DNA of 41,402 nucleotides from contig VBKI01000096.1 in assembly GCA_005879535.1 (NCBI GenBank), positions 1-41,402 of the forward strand. The letters are read 5' to 3'. A program made the position numbers and the translations under genes. Source of the stretch: Deltaproteobacteria bacterium. Its GTDB lineage: Bacteria; Myxococcota; Myxococcia; Myxococcales; 40CM-4-68-19. Under the pieces are notes generated by a model. The model was given only the letters and a program-made list of their open reading frames with translations. It ran no database searches and was not told the origin of the DNA. This document shows, in pieces, positions 33,757 to 41,402 of this stretch; position 1 is the stretch's first letter; each line of letters starts with the position of its first letter.

Positions 33757-33786
33757 TCTGTAGCACGAGCTTAGAAAATTTTTCAA
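33757..33786 (-). promoter_or_regulatory. Possible sigma-70 promoter for the MFS-liv operon
   Basis: Read on the minus strand, TTGAAA (33786-33781) and TACAGA (33762-33757) are separated by 18 bases in an unusually AT-rich patch. This would start transcription near 33750, about 100 bases before the ATG at 33647. The rest of the 150-base gap holds no other recognised signal. Confidence 0.35.
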
Positions 33787-33797
33787 ATGCAAGCGAC

Positions 33798-34562
33798 TCA
33801 GGTCTGTTCGTCGCGCTCGTGGCGCCGTTGTTCCTCGCGGACCATCTGCGTGACTGCCCGGAGGGCAGCCGAGAATGCGGGCGACGCCTCGTCGCGCGGC
33901 CTGGGCAGCGTGACCTGCACGATTTCTTTCACGGTTCCGGGACGATACGTCATCACCACCACGCGGTCGGCGAGCAGAAGGGACTCTTCGATGCCGTGCG
34001 TCACGAACACGATGGTCTGCTTCAACTCTGTCCAAATGCGTAGCAATTCGTCTTGCATTGAACGCCGCGTCAGCGCGTCGAGCGCGCCGAACGGCTCGTC
34101 CATCAACAACATCGGCGCATCGAGCGCGAGCGCGCGGGCGAGCGCGACCCGTTGTCGCATTCCTCCCGAAAGGTCCTTCGGAAAGCGGTCGCCAAAGCCG
34201 CGCAGCGCCAGCTTTCCCAACAGCGCGTCGGCCTTCTCCCGCGCTCCGGGATCGCCGCGGATCTGCAGCCCGAACGCGACGTTCTCCCGGACCGTCATCC
34301 AGGGAAAGAGCGCGTATTCCTGGAACACCATGGCGCGGGCGGGCTCGGGCTCCTGGACCGGCTTACCAAAGGCAAGGATCTCCCCCGAGCTGGGCCGCGT
34401 GAATCCGGCGATGGCGTTGAGCAGGGTGGATTTGCCGCAGCCCGAGGGCCCGAGCAGGCAGACGAACTCACCCGCCGCCACCTCGAGGTCGATCCGGTCC
34501 AAGGCGACGATGCCGCCGAACTCCTTGCGCACGCTCCGCACCTGGATGGCGGCCTCAGGCAT
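33798..34562 (-). CDS. ABC transporter ATPase (SsuB/TauB-like)
   Basis: The 254-residue ATPase has Walker A GPSGCGKST (Lys44), Q-loop MVFQEYALFPWMTVRENV, signature LSGGMRQRVALARAL and Walker B/D-loop LLMDEPFGALDALTR. The short length and these variants are typical of nitrate/sulfonate/taurine-type importers. Its start overlaps the permease stop by 8 bases. The C-terminal residues after about 235 are charged, with no extra domain. Confidence 0.92.
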   Translation of the reverse strand: MPEAAIQVRSVRKEFGGIVALDRIDLEVAAGEFVCLLGPSGCGKSTLLNAIAGFTRPSSGEILAFGKPVQEPEPARAMVFQEYALFPWMTVRENVAFGLQIRGDPGAREKADALLGKLALRGFGDRFPKDLSGGMRQRVALARALALDAPMLLMDEPFGALDALTRRSMQDELLRIWTELKQTIVFVTHGIEESLLLADRVVVMTYRPGTVKEIVQVTLPRPRDEASPAFSAALRAVTQMVREEQRRHERDEQT

Positions 34563-35310
34563 GCTCGAGCCCGCGGTGCCAGCGGAGCAGGCGATCGTTG
34601 ATCCGCGCCATCACGGTGTCGATGCCGAGGCCGATCACGCCGATGGAGATCATCCCGGCGAGGATCTTGTCGCTCCAGAAATACTCGCGGGCTTCGAGGA
34701 TCCGGTATCCAAGGCCACTGTTGACGGCGATCATCTCCGCCACGATCACCACGATGAACGCCACGCCGACCCCGACGCGCATTCCGGCGAGGATGGAGGG
34801 CATCGCTGCGGGGAAGAGGACGCGCCAAAAGAGTGTCCGCCCAGGTGCCCCGAGGTTCTGCGCCGCGCGGACGTAGATCGCGTCCACGTTGCGGACGCCG
34901 GCGATGGTGTTCATCAGCACTGGAAAGAACGCGCCGAGCGAGATGAGGAAGAAGGCGGGCGGGTTCCCCAGCCCGAACCAGAGAATGGCAAGAGGGATGT
35001 AGGCGATGGGCGGGATGGGGCGGAGCAGTTGCACCAGCGGGTTGAACACTTCATAGACGCGGTCGCGCGCTCCCATCCAGAGGCCGAGCGGCAGCGCAAG
35101 GCCGGCGCCGATGGCGAAGCCGACCGCGACGCGCAAGAGCGTCGCGGCGGCATCCCGCGGCAGCTCGCCGGTGACCAGGTACTCCCACCACTTGCGGGCC
35201 ACCTGCGACGGCGGCGGAAGGATGGCCGGGCTCACGTGCGCGAGACGGCACACCAGCTCCCAGATGACGAGCGCGGCGGCGATGATCGCGATGGAGCGCA
35301 GCGCCTTCAT
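34555..35310 (-). CDS. ABC transporter permease (SsuC/TauC-like)
   Basis: The 251-residue permease has about six helices. The coupling (EAA) loop reads AAQNLGAPGRTLFWRVLFPAAMPSILAGMR (shortened: NLGAPGRTLFWRVLFPAAMP), and ILPPPSQVARKWW opens the periplasmic segment typical of this subfamily. The ATG overlaps the stop of the binding protein gene (ATGA) and the stop overlaps the ATPase start. Confidence 0.92.
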   Translation of the reverse strand: MKALRSIAIIAAALVIWELVCRLAHVSPAILPPPSQVARKWWEYLVTGELPRDAAATLLRVAVGFAIGAGLALPLGLWMGARDRVYEVFNPLVQLLRPIPPIAYIPLAILWFGLGNPPAFFLISLGAFFPVLMNTIAGVRNVDAIYVRAAQNLGAPGRTLFWRVLFPAAMPSILAGMRVGVGVAFIVVIVAEMIAVNSGLGYRILEAREYFWSDKILAGMISIGVIGLGIDTVMARINDRLLRWHRGLEHA

Positions 35311-36257
35311 TTCACGGCGAGGGCGCGCTTGGCTTCCAGCAGCAGATCGAGGCGGACGAATTCGGTCGCCTTCGGCGTCTTTGCCATCTTCCCCACGCCG
35401 TACTTCGACATCAGATCGGCGGTGATCTGCACCTGCCCGGCGCTGATGTCGTAGGTGAAGGCGGCGTTCTCCAGCGCGTCCTTGTACTCCTCGGCGGTGA
35501 GCTGCCCGCGGAACATCTTCTCGCGCACGTACTTCTCCGCCTCCTGGGGATTGTCGATGAACTCCTTGGTGGCCTCGACGAAGCACTTCATCGTCCGCAG
35601 CGCGACGTCGCGGTTGGCGTAGAGCTTCTCGGTCATCACCAGCGCGCGGACCGGCTCTCCGAGCGGCGTGTCGTACGGCTTCACCAGCTCGACCGCGTAA
35701 CCCTGCCGGATGGCCTGCGAGGATTGGGGCTCGCTCTGGCTGATCGCGTCGAGCTGCCCCGACTGCAGCGCCTGGTTCAAGTCGGCGTAGGCGAGGAACA
35801 TGATGCGCACGTCCTTGCCGGACTGGTCGCTCCAGCTCAGCCCCACCTTGGCCAGCTCGGCGTAGAGGAGCAGCTCCTGCGCTCCTCCGCGGGCGGTGCC
35901 CACCTTCTTTCCCTTCAGGTCGGCGAGCTTGGTGACTCCACCATCCTTGCGCACGATGATCCGCGCTCCGCCCTTGGCGAACCCGGCGACCACGAACACC
36001 GGCGCGCCGGAGGCCCGCCCGGCAATGGCTCCGTCGAGCGCGCTGGCGGCGAGGTCGATCTCGCCGGCGAGGATGCCGGGCACGATGTCGAGCCCTTTGG
36101 CAAACATCCGCTCGTCGAGGCGGATGCCGTGCTTGGGACAGACTTCCTTCATGTGCGAGACGGCGCCGTAGTGCGCGAATTTGAGGTTACCGAGACGGAC
36201 GACGTCCTCGGCGCGGACAGCGAACGACAGAGTCAGAGCGAGGAGGAGGGGGCGCAT
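35307..36257 (-). CDS. ABC transporter substrate-binding protein (NMT1/SsuA-like)
   Basis: The 316-residue product has a signal peptide (MRPLLLALTLSFAVRA) and a two-lobe binding fold of the NMT1/SsuA/TauA type. Marks include MFAKGLDIVPGILAGEIDLAASALDGAI, GAPVFVVAGFAKGGARIIVRKD and LKGKKVGTARGGAQELLLY. Such proteins bind sulfonates, taurine, nitrate or thiamine precursors; the ligand here is not known. It is the first gene of a three-gene importer operon and is divergent from the liv lipoprotein gene. Confidence 0.88.
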   Translation of the reverse strand: MRPLLLALTLSFAVRAEDVVRLGNLKFAHYGAVSHMKEVCPKHGIRLDERMFAKGLDIVPGILAGEIDLAASALDGAIAGRASGAPVFVVAGFAKGGARIIVRKDGGVTKLADLKGKKVGTARGGAQELLLYAELAKVGLSWSDQSGKDVRIMFLAYADLNQALQSGQLDAISQSEPQSSQAIRQGYAVELVKPYDTPLGEPVRALVMTEKLYANRDVALRTMKCFVEATKEFIDNPQEAEKYVREKMFRGQLTAEEYKDALENAAFTYDISAGQVQITADLMSKYGVGKMAKTPKATEFVRLDLLLEAKRALAVK

Positions 36258-36330
36258 GGCGGCGCACTGTACACTCTCCGCCGTTACCCGACTTGAACAA
36301 TGCAAAAAGAAGTGGTTTTGGTAGCGCGCC
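36258..36330. promoter_or_regulatory. Divergent promoter region, 73 bases
   Basis: This short gap must drive both the sulfonate-type importer (minus) and the liv-type importer (plus). I see an AT-rich stretch (AATGCAAAAAGAAG, near 36298-36311) and a TTGAAC just before it, but no clear -10 box. No terminator or known riboswitch is visible. Confidence 0.3.
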
Positions 36331-37605
36331 ATGCGACCTACCAATCTCGTTTGCGGCCTCTGCGCGCTGGCGCTCGGCGCGTGCAAGCAGTCCTCGACTG
36401 ACCAGGCGAAGCAGCCCGCCCAAGGAGGATCGGCGGCGGCGACGGCACCCTCGGGCTCCGAAATTCTCATCGGGGCCACCCTTCCATTGACGGGCTCGGA
36501 GGCGCGGGTCGGGGGCTTCTACAAGGAAGGCTACGAGCTCGCTTTCGAAGAGGCGAATCAGAACGGCGGCGTGTCCGTCGGCGGCAAGAAGATGCCGGTG
36601 AAGCTGATGCTGCTCGACGACACCAGCACCCAGGCCACTGCCGCGTCGCTCGCCGATCGCCTGATCAACAGCGACAAGGCGCAGTTCCTGCTCGGCACCT
36701 ACGCCAGCCACCTGGTGGAGGCGCAAAGCGTCGTGGCCGAGCAGAACCACGTCCCCTACGTCAACGGCGGTGGTGGTGCGAGGGAGATCTACAAGCACGG
36801 TTACAAGTACGTGTTCGGGCTGCTGGCGCCAGTGCAGCTGCTGTCCACCGCGCTGATGGAGTGGGCAGACGCGCAACAGAAGGCCGGCAAATTGCCAAAT
36901 CCGTCCAAGATCGCGGTGCTCTGGGAGAACACCGCACACGGCAAGGACTTCCGCGCCGGCGTCAACGACTACGTTGGCCAGCACAAGGACGGTTACAAGA
37001 TCCTCGTCGACGAATCGTTCGAGCTGAACGGCAAGGACTTTTCCGGCCTGCTCGGCAAGGTGAAGAACGCGGGCGTCGACCTGTTCCTCTCCGACGCGCA
37101 CCTGGCCGACTACATCACCATGCAGCGCCAGTACGTCACACAGGGCATGTGCCACAAGGTGCAAAGCTACGGGGCGCGCGGGAGCGAGAAGCAAGCCGCC
37201 GAAGCGCTCGGAGCGGACAACGTCCGATACATCCTCTCGGCGGTGTGGTGGAACGCCCAGCTCGGCACGCAGGGCATCACCAAGAAGTTCGTCGACGCGT
37301 TCAAGGCCAAGCACAAGCGTGACCCGGAGTGGTACCAGGCGATGGGGTACGAGAGCGCGCGTGCGCTCTTCCTCGGAATCGAGAAGGCGGGGACCTTGGA
37401 CCGCGACAAGGTGCGCGACGCGCTGGCGGCTCTCGACGTCGAATCGATCGTGCCGGGCGGCAAGCTGCAGTTCAAGCAGGAGAACGGGCAGCAGGCGATG
37501 TTCCCGTTCGTCGTGCAGCAGAACCAGCCGGACGGGACAGCGCCGATCGTCTGGCCGAAGGAGGCGGCCAAGACCCCCGGTACGCCGAACCCGAGCTGTA
37601 AGTAA
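36331..37605 (+). CDS. Branched-chain amino acid-type ABC transporter binding lipoprotein
   Basis: The 424-residue product has a lipobox, LALGACKQ (Cys18), and a Ser/Thr/Ala-rich linker to about residue 42. The LivJ/K-like domain follows: IGATLPLTGSEARVGGFYKEGYELAFEEANQNGG, then VKLMLLDDTSTQATAASLADRLINSDKAQFLLGTYASHLV, and later ENTAHGKDFRAGVNDY. Such type I binding folds carry amino acids, amides, urea or aromatic acids. The ligand is unknown. TAATG overlap couples it to the livH start. It supplies the binding component that the minus-strand liv set lacks. Confidence 0.92.
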   Translation: MRPTNLVCGLCALALGACKQSSTDQAKQPAQGGSAAATAPSGSEILIGATLPLTGSEARVGGFYKEGYELAFEEANQNGGVSVGGKKMPVKLMLLDDTSTQATAASLADRLINSDKAQFLLGTYASHLVEAQSVVAEQNHVPYVNGGGGAREIYKHGYKYVFGLLAPVQLLSTALMEWADAQQKAGKLPNPSKIAVLWENTAHGKDFRAGVNDYVGQHKDGYKILVDESFELNGKDFSGLLGKVKNAGVDLFLSDAHLADYITMQRQYVTQGMCHKVQSYGARGSEKQAAEALGADNVRYILSAVWWNAQLGTQGITKKFVDAFKAKHKRDPEWYQAMGYESARALFLGIEKAGTLDRDKVRDALAALDVESIVPGGKLQFKQENGQQAMFPFVVQQNQPDGTAPIVWPKEAAKTPGTPNPSCK

Positions 37606-38480
37606 TGGGCCACATCGTTGATCTGGCCATTTCCGCGGTGCTCCTCGCGGGGCTGTACGCCACCATGGCGTATGGGCTGGGCATCATCTATGGCGTGCTC
37701 CGGATCGTGAACCTGAACCATGGCGGAATGATCATGGTCGGGGCGTATGCCGGGTGGTGGCTGCACACGCAGTTGGGAATCGATCCGTATCTGTCGCTGA
37801 TTCCGGTGACAGGGCTGGCGTTCCTCGCCGGCGTGGTGCTCTATCGCGTCCTGGTCAGGCGCCTTCCCCGCGGCGCGGCCGGCGGCGTGCAGTCGCTCTT
37901 GCTCCTCTTCGGGGTCTGGCTGGTGCTCCGCAACGCCGCGTATCTATTATTCACCGGCAACGACCAGACCATCCGCACGGAATACTCGACGCGGGCCCTG
38001 TCGATTGCAGGCGCCTTTCTTTCCGTGAACCGGCTGGCGGTGTTCGCCCTTGCGCTCCTCGTCTTGCTGGCCTTGCACGTCCTGCTCACGAAGACGTACC
38101 TGGGAAAGGCCATCCGCGCGGTGGCGCAGAACCCGGACAGCTGCACGCTCGTGGGAGTGCCCGTGGAGCGGATCTACGCGCTCACCTTCGGTCTGGGAAC
38201 CGGGCTTGCCGCCCTCGCGGGGCTGCTCGCCGCGACGCTGTTCTCCTTCAATCCTGATTTCGGCGCGACGGAGCTGCTCAAGTCGTTCGTGGTCGTCGTG
38301 CTCGGCGGTCTCGGCAGCGTGGCGGGGACGGCGATTGCGGCGCTGATCCTGGCGGTGGTGGAGGTGTTCGCGATTCTGGTCCTGCCGGCGTACTTGACCG
38401 CGGCCGTCGGATTCGTGCTGCTCGTCCTCGTGCTCGTGATCCGTCCCGGCGGTCTGTTCGGCCAGCGCGTGCTCGGATGA
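37605..38480 (+). CDS. livH: Branched-chain amino acid-type ABC transporter permease LivH (second set)
   Basis: The 291-residue permease begins with the LivH pattern AGLYATMAYGLGIIYGVLRIVNLNHGGMIMVGAYAG, in which NLNHG replaces the usual NFAQG. GKAIRAVAQNPDSCTLVGVPVER and FVVVVLGGLGSVAGTAIAAL are further marks. Start and stop codons overlap both neighbours. It is clearly distinct from the minus-strand livH, so the two sets are not a recent duplication. Confidence 0.92.
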   Translation: MGHIVDLAISAVLLAGLYATMAYGLGIIYGVLRIVNLNHGGMIMVGAYAGWWLHTQLGIDPYLSLIPVTGLAFLAGVVLYRVLVRRLPRGAAGGVQSLLLLFGVWLVLRNAAYLLFTGNDQTIRTEYSTRALSIAGAFLSVNRLAVFALALLVLLALHVLLTKTYLGKAIRAVAQNPDSCTLVGVPVERIYALTFGLGTGLAALAGLLAATLFSFNPDFGATELLKSFVVVVLGGLGSVAGTAIAALILAVVEVFAILVLPAYLTAAVGFVLLVLVLVIRPGGLFGQRVLG

Positions 38481-39502
38481 AACTCATCGTGCCGCCCTGG
38501 GTGCGGCCGCGGGCCGTCATCGCGCTTGCGATCGCTACTGCCATCCTCGCGATCGCGCCGCTGCTCCACGGCAACAGGTACTGGCACAACCAGCTCACCG
38601 AAACCCTCGCCGCCATCGCCACTGCTCTCGCCTGGAACTGGCTCGGCGGCTACCTGGGTCAGGTGAGCTTCGGTCACGCCGCGATGATCGGCGTCGGTGG
38701 ATTCGTCGCCGGCCGGCTGCAACTCGCCCTTGGAGTGCCGATGCTCGCCGCGTGGGTGATCGCGGGCGTCATCGCCGGGCTGTACGCGCTGGTCTGGGGA
38801 CATCCGACGCTCCGTCTCCGCGGGCCCTACTTCTCCATCGCGACCATCGGCGTGGGAGAAGCGACACGCCTCATCTGCACGTATTGGGTCTGGCTGACCG
38901 GCGGGTCCTCGGGCATGTCGTTGCCGGTGCAGGCGAACCTCAAGTACCAGCTGTACTGGTACGCGCTCGCCCTGGCCGTGATCGCGCTCGCGGCTTCGTA
39001 CGTGCTGCGGCGTTCGCCTCTCGGCCTCTCGCTGCTGGCGATCAAGAGCGACGTGGACGCCGCGGGCGACGTAGGGGTGTCGTCGGTCAGGCTGCAGGAC
39101 CTGGTGCTCTTCCTCTCCGGCCTGACGATGGGCGTGTGCGGCGGCTTCTACGCCTCGTACTACAGCTTCATCGAGCCCAACGACATGTTCGGCTTTTTGC
39201 GGAGCATCTCGTTCGTGCTCATGGGGGTGATCGGCGGCATCGGCACCATCGGTGGACCGGCGATTGGCGCGGTAGTGTTCGTCCTGCTCCGGAACAACCT
39301 CATCGCCTCGTTTCCGCAGCTCTACCTGGGATTGTACGGGCTGCTGCTGATCTTCGTGATCCTCTTCGAGCCGCTCGGCCTCACCGGGTTGTTCCTGCGT
39401 ATCTTCCACCGCGTGCGGCCGGACCTCGCGGTCGGCGGTCCCGTGGAGGAAGCGCCCGTCGCTGCGACCGGCGCCACGGCGGCGCCGCGGGAGGCGAAAT
39501 GA
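38477..39502 (+). CDS. livM: Branched-chain amino acid-type ABC transporter permease LivM (second set)
   Basis: The 341-residue permease has the LivM signatures NWLGGYLGQVSFGHAAMIGVGGF and TLRLRGPYFSIATIGVGEATRL. FVLMGVIGGIGTIGGPAIGA is the conserved helix before the end. The tail after about residue 315 is Pro/Ala-rich. The ATG overlaps the livH stop and the TGA overlaps the livG start. Confidence 0.92.
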   Translation: MKLIVPPWVRPRAVIALAIATAILAIAPLLHGNRYWHNQLTETLAAIATALAWNWLGGYLGQVSFGHAAMIGVGGFVAGRLQLALGVPMLAAWVIAGVIAGLYALVWGHPTLRLRGPYFSIATIGVGEATRLICTYWVWLTGGSSGMSLPVQANLKYQLYWYALALAVIALAASYVLRRSPLGLSLLAIKSDVDAAGDVGVSSVRLQDLVLFLSGLTMGVCGGFYASYYSFIEPNDMFGFLRSISFVLMGVIGGIGTIGGPAIGAVVFVLLRNNLIASFPQLYLGLYGLLLIFVILFEPLGLTGLFLRIFHRVRPDLAVGGPVEEAPVAATGATAAPREAK

Positions 39503-40227
39503 CGGCGGTCCTGCGCGCGGACGGTCTGTCGAAGCGATTCGGCGGCCTGAAGGCGAACGACAACGTCTCGCTGTCGCTGCAGAAGGGACAGATCCTGGGT
39601 TTGATCGGTCCGAACGGGGCGGGAAAGACCACCTGCTTCTCGATGCTCGCAGGGTCCATTCCGCCGACTTCGGGACGCGTCTTCCTCGAGGAAGAGGAGA
39701 TCACGGGCCGTCCGGCGTTCCTCGTCGCCCGCACCGGGGTCGTCCGCACACACCAGATCGTGCGTCCCTTCGCGAATCTCACCTTGCTCGAGAACTGCAC
39801 GGTGGCCGCCGCCCAGTGTTCCGGCAGGGACGACGCAGGCTCCCGCGAGCTGGCGAACGAGATGTTGCAGTTCGTCGGCATCGACAAGCGGCGCAACGAG
39901 TATCCGGCCCGCTTGACGCTGGCAGGACGCAAGAAGCTGGAGATGGCGCGGGCGCTGTCGTGCGCGCCAAAAGTATTGCTGCTCGACGAAGTGATCGCCG
40001 GAGTGAACCCGGTGGAGGCGCGGGACATGGTCACCCTCATCCGGCGCGTCCGCGACGAGCGCGGGATCTCCGTCCTGATGATCGAGCACGTGATGGCCGC
40101 GGTGATGAGCCTTTGCGAGCACGTCGTGGTGCTCGACGCGGGCAAGCTGATTGCCGCGGGAGCGCCGAAGGAGATCGTGCAGAACCCGGCGGTGGTCGAG
40201 GCGTACCTGGGGAAGAAGCATGCTTGA
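39499..40227 (+). CDS. livG: Branched-chain amino acid-type ABC transporter ATPase LivG (second set)
   Basis: The 242-residue ATPase has Walker A GPNGAGKTT, LivG-type signature LTLAGRKKLEMARAL, Walker B/D-loop VLLLDEVIAGVNP and the typical VLMIEHVMAAVMSLCEHVVVLDAGK. The Q-loop region is VVRTHQIVRPFANLTLLEN. It shares its first bases with the livM stop and overlaps livF by 8 bases. Confidence 0.92.
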   Translation: MTAVLRADGLSKRFGGLKANDNVSLSLQKGQILGLIGPNGAGKTTCFSMLAGSIPPTSGRVFLEEEEITGRPAFLVARTGVVRTHQIVRPFANLTLLENCTVAAAQCSGRDDAGSRELANEMLQFVGIDKRRNEYPARLTLAGRKKLEMARALSCAPKVLLLDEVIAGVNPVEARDMVTLIRRVRDERGISVLMIEHVMAAVMSLCEHVVVLDAGKLIAAGAPKEIVQNPAVVEAYLGKKHA

Positions 40228-40924
40228 GGTGCGCGGGATCAGCGCCGGGTACGGCGACGTGCAGGTGCTGTTCTCGCTTTCGCTGAGCGTGAACGAGAAA
40301 GAGATCGTCACGCTGCTGGGCAGCAACGGCGCGGGGAAGACGACCACGCTGCGCTGCATCTGCGGCGTGGTGCCCCCGCGCAACGGGGAGGTGCTGTTCA
40401 AGGGTGAGTCGCTGGTCCGTGCTCCCGCCGCGGAGCGCGCCGGAATGGGAATTGCGCTGGTGCCCGAAGGGCGCGAGCTGTGGCCGCAGCTCACCGTGCG
40501 CGAGAACCTGGAGCTCGGCGCCTATCATGGGCGCGCCCGGGCGCGCTCGAAGCAGAACCTCGATCGCGTGAACACCCTCTTTCCCCGACTCCTCGAGCGC
40601 AAGTCGCAGGTCGCCGGCAGCCTCTCCGGCGGCGAGCAGCAGATGTGCGCCATCGCCCGCGCGCTGATGTCGGAGCCGTCGCTGCTCCTGCTCGACGAGC
40701 CCTCGCTCGGGCTCGCGCCCATCGTCGTGGATCAGATGTTCGACGTCATCCGGCAGCTGCACGCGTCGGGAATGACCATCCTGCTGGTGGAGCAGAACCT
40801 GGCGGCGGCGCTGGAGATCGCGACGCGCGGGTACGTGATCGAGACCGGCCAGGTGAAGCTGCAGGGGAGCGCGGAGGAGCTGCGCAGCGACCCGAAGATC
40901 CGCTCCGCCTATCTGGGACTGTGA
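40220..40924 (+). CDS. livF: Branched-chain amino acid-type ABC transporter ATPase LivF (second set)
   Basis: The 234-residue ATPase has Walker A GSNGAGKTT, ALVPEGRELWPQLTVRENLELGAYHG, signature LSGGEQQM and LLLLDEPSLGLAP. I took ATG 40220 because the protein then starts MLEVRGISAGYGDVQVLF, the family's usual start; longer readings extend into livG. It closes the five-gene importer operon. Its last 16 bases overlap the convergent TPR gene. Confidence 0.92.
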   Translation: MLEVRGISAGYGDVQVLFSLSLSVNEKEIVTLLGSNGAGKTTTLRCICGVVPPRNGEVLFKGESLVRAPAAERAGMGIALVPEGRELWPQLTVRENLELGAYHGRARARSKQNLDRVNTLFPRLLERKSQVAGSLSGGEQQMCAIARALMSEPSLLLLDEPSLGLAPIVVDQMFDVIRQLHASGMTILLVEQNLAAALEIATRGYVIETGQVKLQGSAEELRSDPKIRSAYLGL

Positions 40925-41402
40925 GCCGCATCGATGTCGCGGGCAAGCTGACCTGCTTCGCTCATCGCTGTGAGCACCTCTTCGTCGGATGGGTGATCGA
41001 CTTTGAGGTTCCGCACCAGGGCGAGCGCGCGCGCGCGGGAGGCCGCGTCCTTGCGAGCGGTGACGAGAAGGCGTGCGAGCTGCGCGGCGGCGACTTGATC
41101 GTCGGGTCGGAGCCGGAGCGCCGTATCGAAGGAACGGATCGCCGCCTCGCGATCGCCGAGCGATAGCCAGGCCCGCCCCTGCAAGAGGTGCAGGTCGGGG
41201 TCCGCCGGAAATCGTGCGATTCCATCGGCCGCAGTAGAGATCGCCTCGCTGGCGCGGTCGACGAGGAGGAAGAACGTGGCCGCCTCCCGATAGGGGAGGG
41301 ACGACGCCGGGAGGAGGCTGAACATCCTGCGGATCGTCTGCTCCGCCTGCCGGGGCTGTGAAGCCTCGAGCCACGCCCGTGCGGCAATCGGGAGAGGATA
41401 CG
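40909..41402 (-). CDS. TPR-containing protein (C-terminal part, runs off the window)
   Basis: The minus-strand frame is open from the window edge at 41402 to the stop at 40909-40911. It contains TPR-like helices: AARAWLEASQPRQAEQTIRRM, then LHLLQGRAWLSLGDREAAIRSFDTALRLRPDD and QVAAAQLARLLVTARKDAASRARALALVRNL (quoted in part). Four or five TPR helices are visible and the start lies outside the window. TPR proteins mediate protein contacts; no partner can be named here. Confidence 0.8.
   Translation of the reverse strand, partial: YPLPIAARAWLEASQPRQAEQTIRRMFSLLPASSLPYREAATFFLLVDRASEAISTAADGIARFPADPDLHLLQGRAWLSLGDREAAIRSFDTALRLRPDDQVAAAQLARLLVTARKDAASRARALALVRNLKVDHPSDEEVLTAMSEAGQLARDIDAAHSPR

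Noticed and set aside
36258-36330. A riboswitch before the liv-type or sulfonate-type importer
   Set aside because: The gap is only 73 bases for two divergent genes, too short for a known riboswitch, and no matching conserved core was seen.

Overview
The window is GC-rich, densely packed bacterial chromosome. One secreted protein (minus strand, 25011-27404) ends in a C-terminal tail with a CGC cysteine pair, a hydrophobic stretch and an Arg/Lys cluster, which resembles the MYXO-CTERM sorting signal. Together with the gene content (caa3-type oxidase, M13 and M48 peptidases, many branched-chain-amino-acid-type ABC importers) this suggests a soil or sediment member of the Myxococcota, able to respire oxygen. 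No rRNA, tRNA, CRISPR array, insertion sequence or phage gene was seen. No gap between genes exceeds about 280 bases.

Layout. (1) 1-210, minus: N-terminus of a pirin-like protein. (2) 383-8411, plus: one tightly coupled operon. It encodes cytochrome oxidase subunit I (broken by a frameshifting deletion), subunit III, a small membrane protein, a lipoprotein cytochrome c, a PQQ alcohol dehydrogenase carrying the lanthanide-type Asp-Tyr-Asp motif, a second lipoprotein cytochrome c, a subunit II with a fused cytochrome c domain, a GlcG/HbpS-like secreted protein and a XoxJ/MxaJ-like binding protein. The simplest reading is a membrane-tethered chain from alcohol through PQQ and cytochrome c to oxygen. 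(3) 8568-9587: a lipoprotein gene followed by an intrinsic terminator. (4) 9699-18330, plus: a FadR-type GntR regulator with palindromic operator sites, a three-gene 2-oxoacid oxidoreductase whose active-site residues match oxalate oxidoreductase, a tripartite tricarboxylate-type transporter (tctCBA) and a Ca2+/cation exchanger. I read this as an oxalate, possibly calcium oxalate, utilisation operon. (5) 18333-19658, minus: a NhaD/CitMHS-like antiporter. (6) 19752-25033, plus: M13 peptidase, AsmA-like envelope protein and M48 peptidase. (7) 25011-27404, minus: the MYXO-CTERM-like protein.

(8) 27683-33647, minus: an operon with an MHS-type MFS transporter, a nitronate monooxygenase-like flavoenzyme and livHMGF without a binding protein. 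(9) 33798-36257, minus: an SsuABC/TauABC-like importer. (10) 36331-40924, plus: a complete liv-type importer (binding lipoprotein, livH, livM, livG, livF). (11) 40909 to the end, minus: the C-terminal part of a TPR protein.

Two short arrays of a 36-37 base unit built on a 20-base palindrome lie just 3' of two operons (8420-8510 and 27520-27611). Two strong RNA hairpins separate the oxidoreductase genes from their transporter genes. Two genes (ctaD and the oxidoreductase beta subunit) are frameshifted as given. The ctaD lesion also removes a helix, so it looks like a real or assembly deletion; the beta-subunit lesion could be a small sequencing error.
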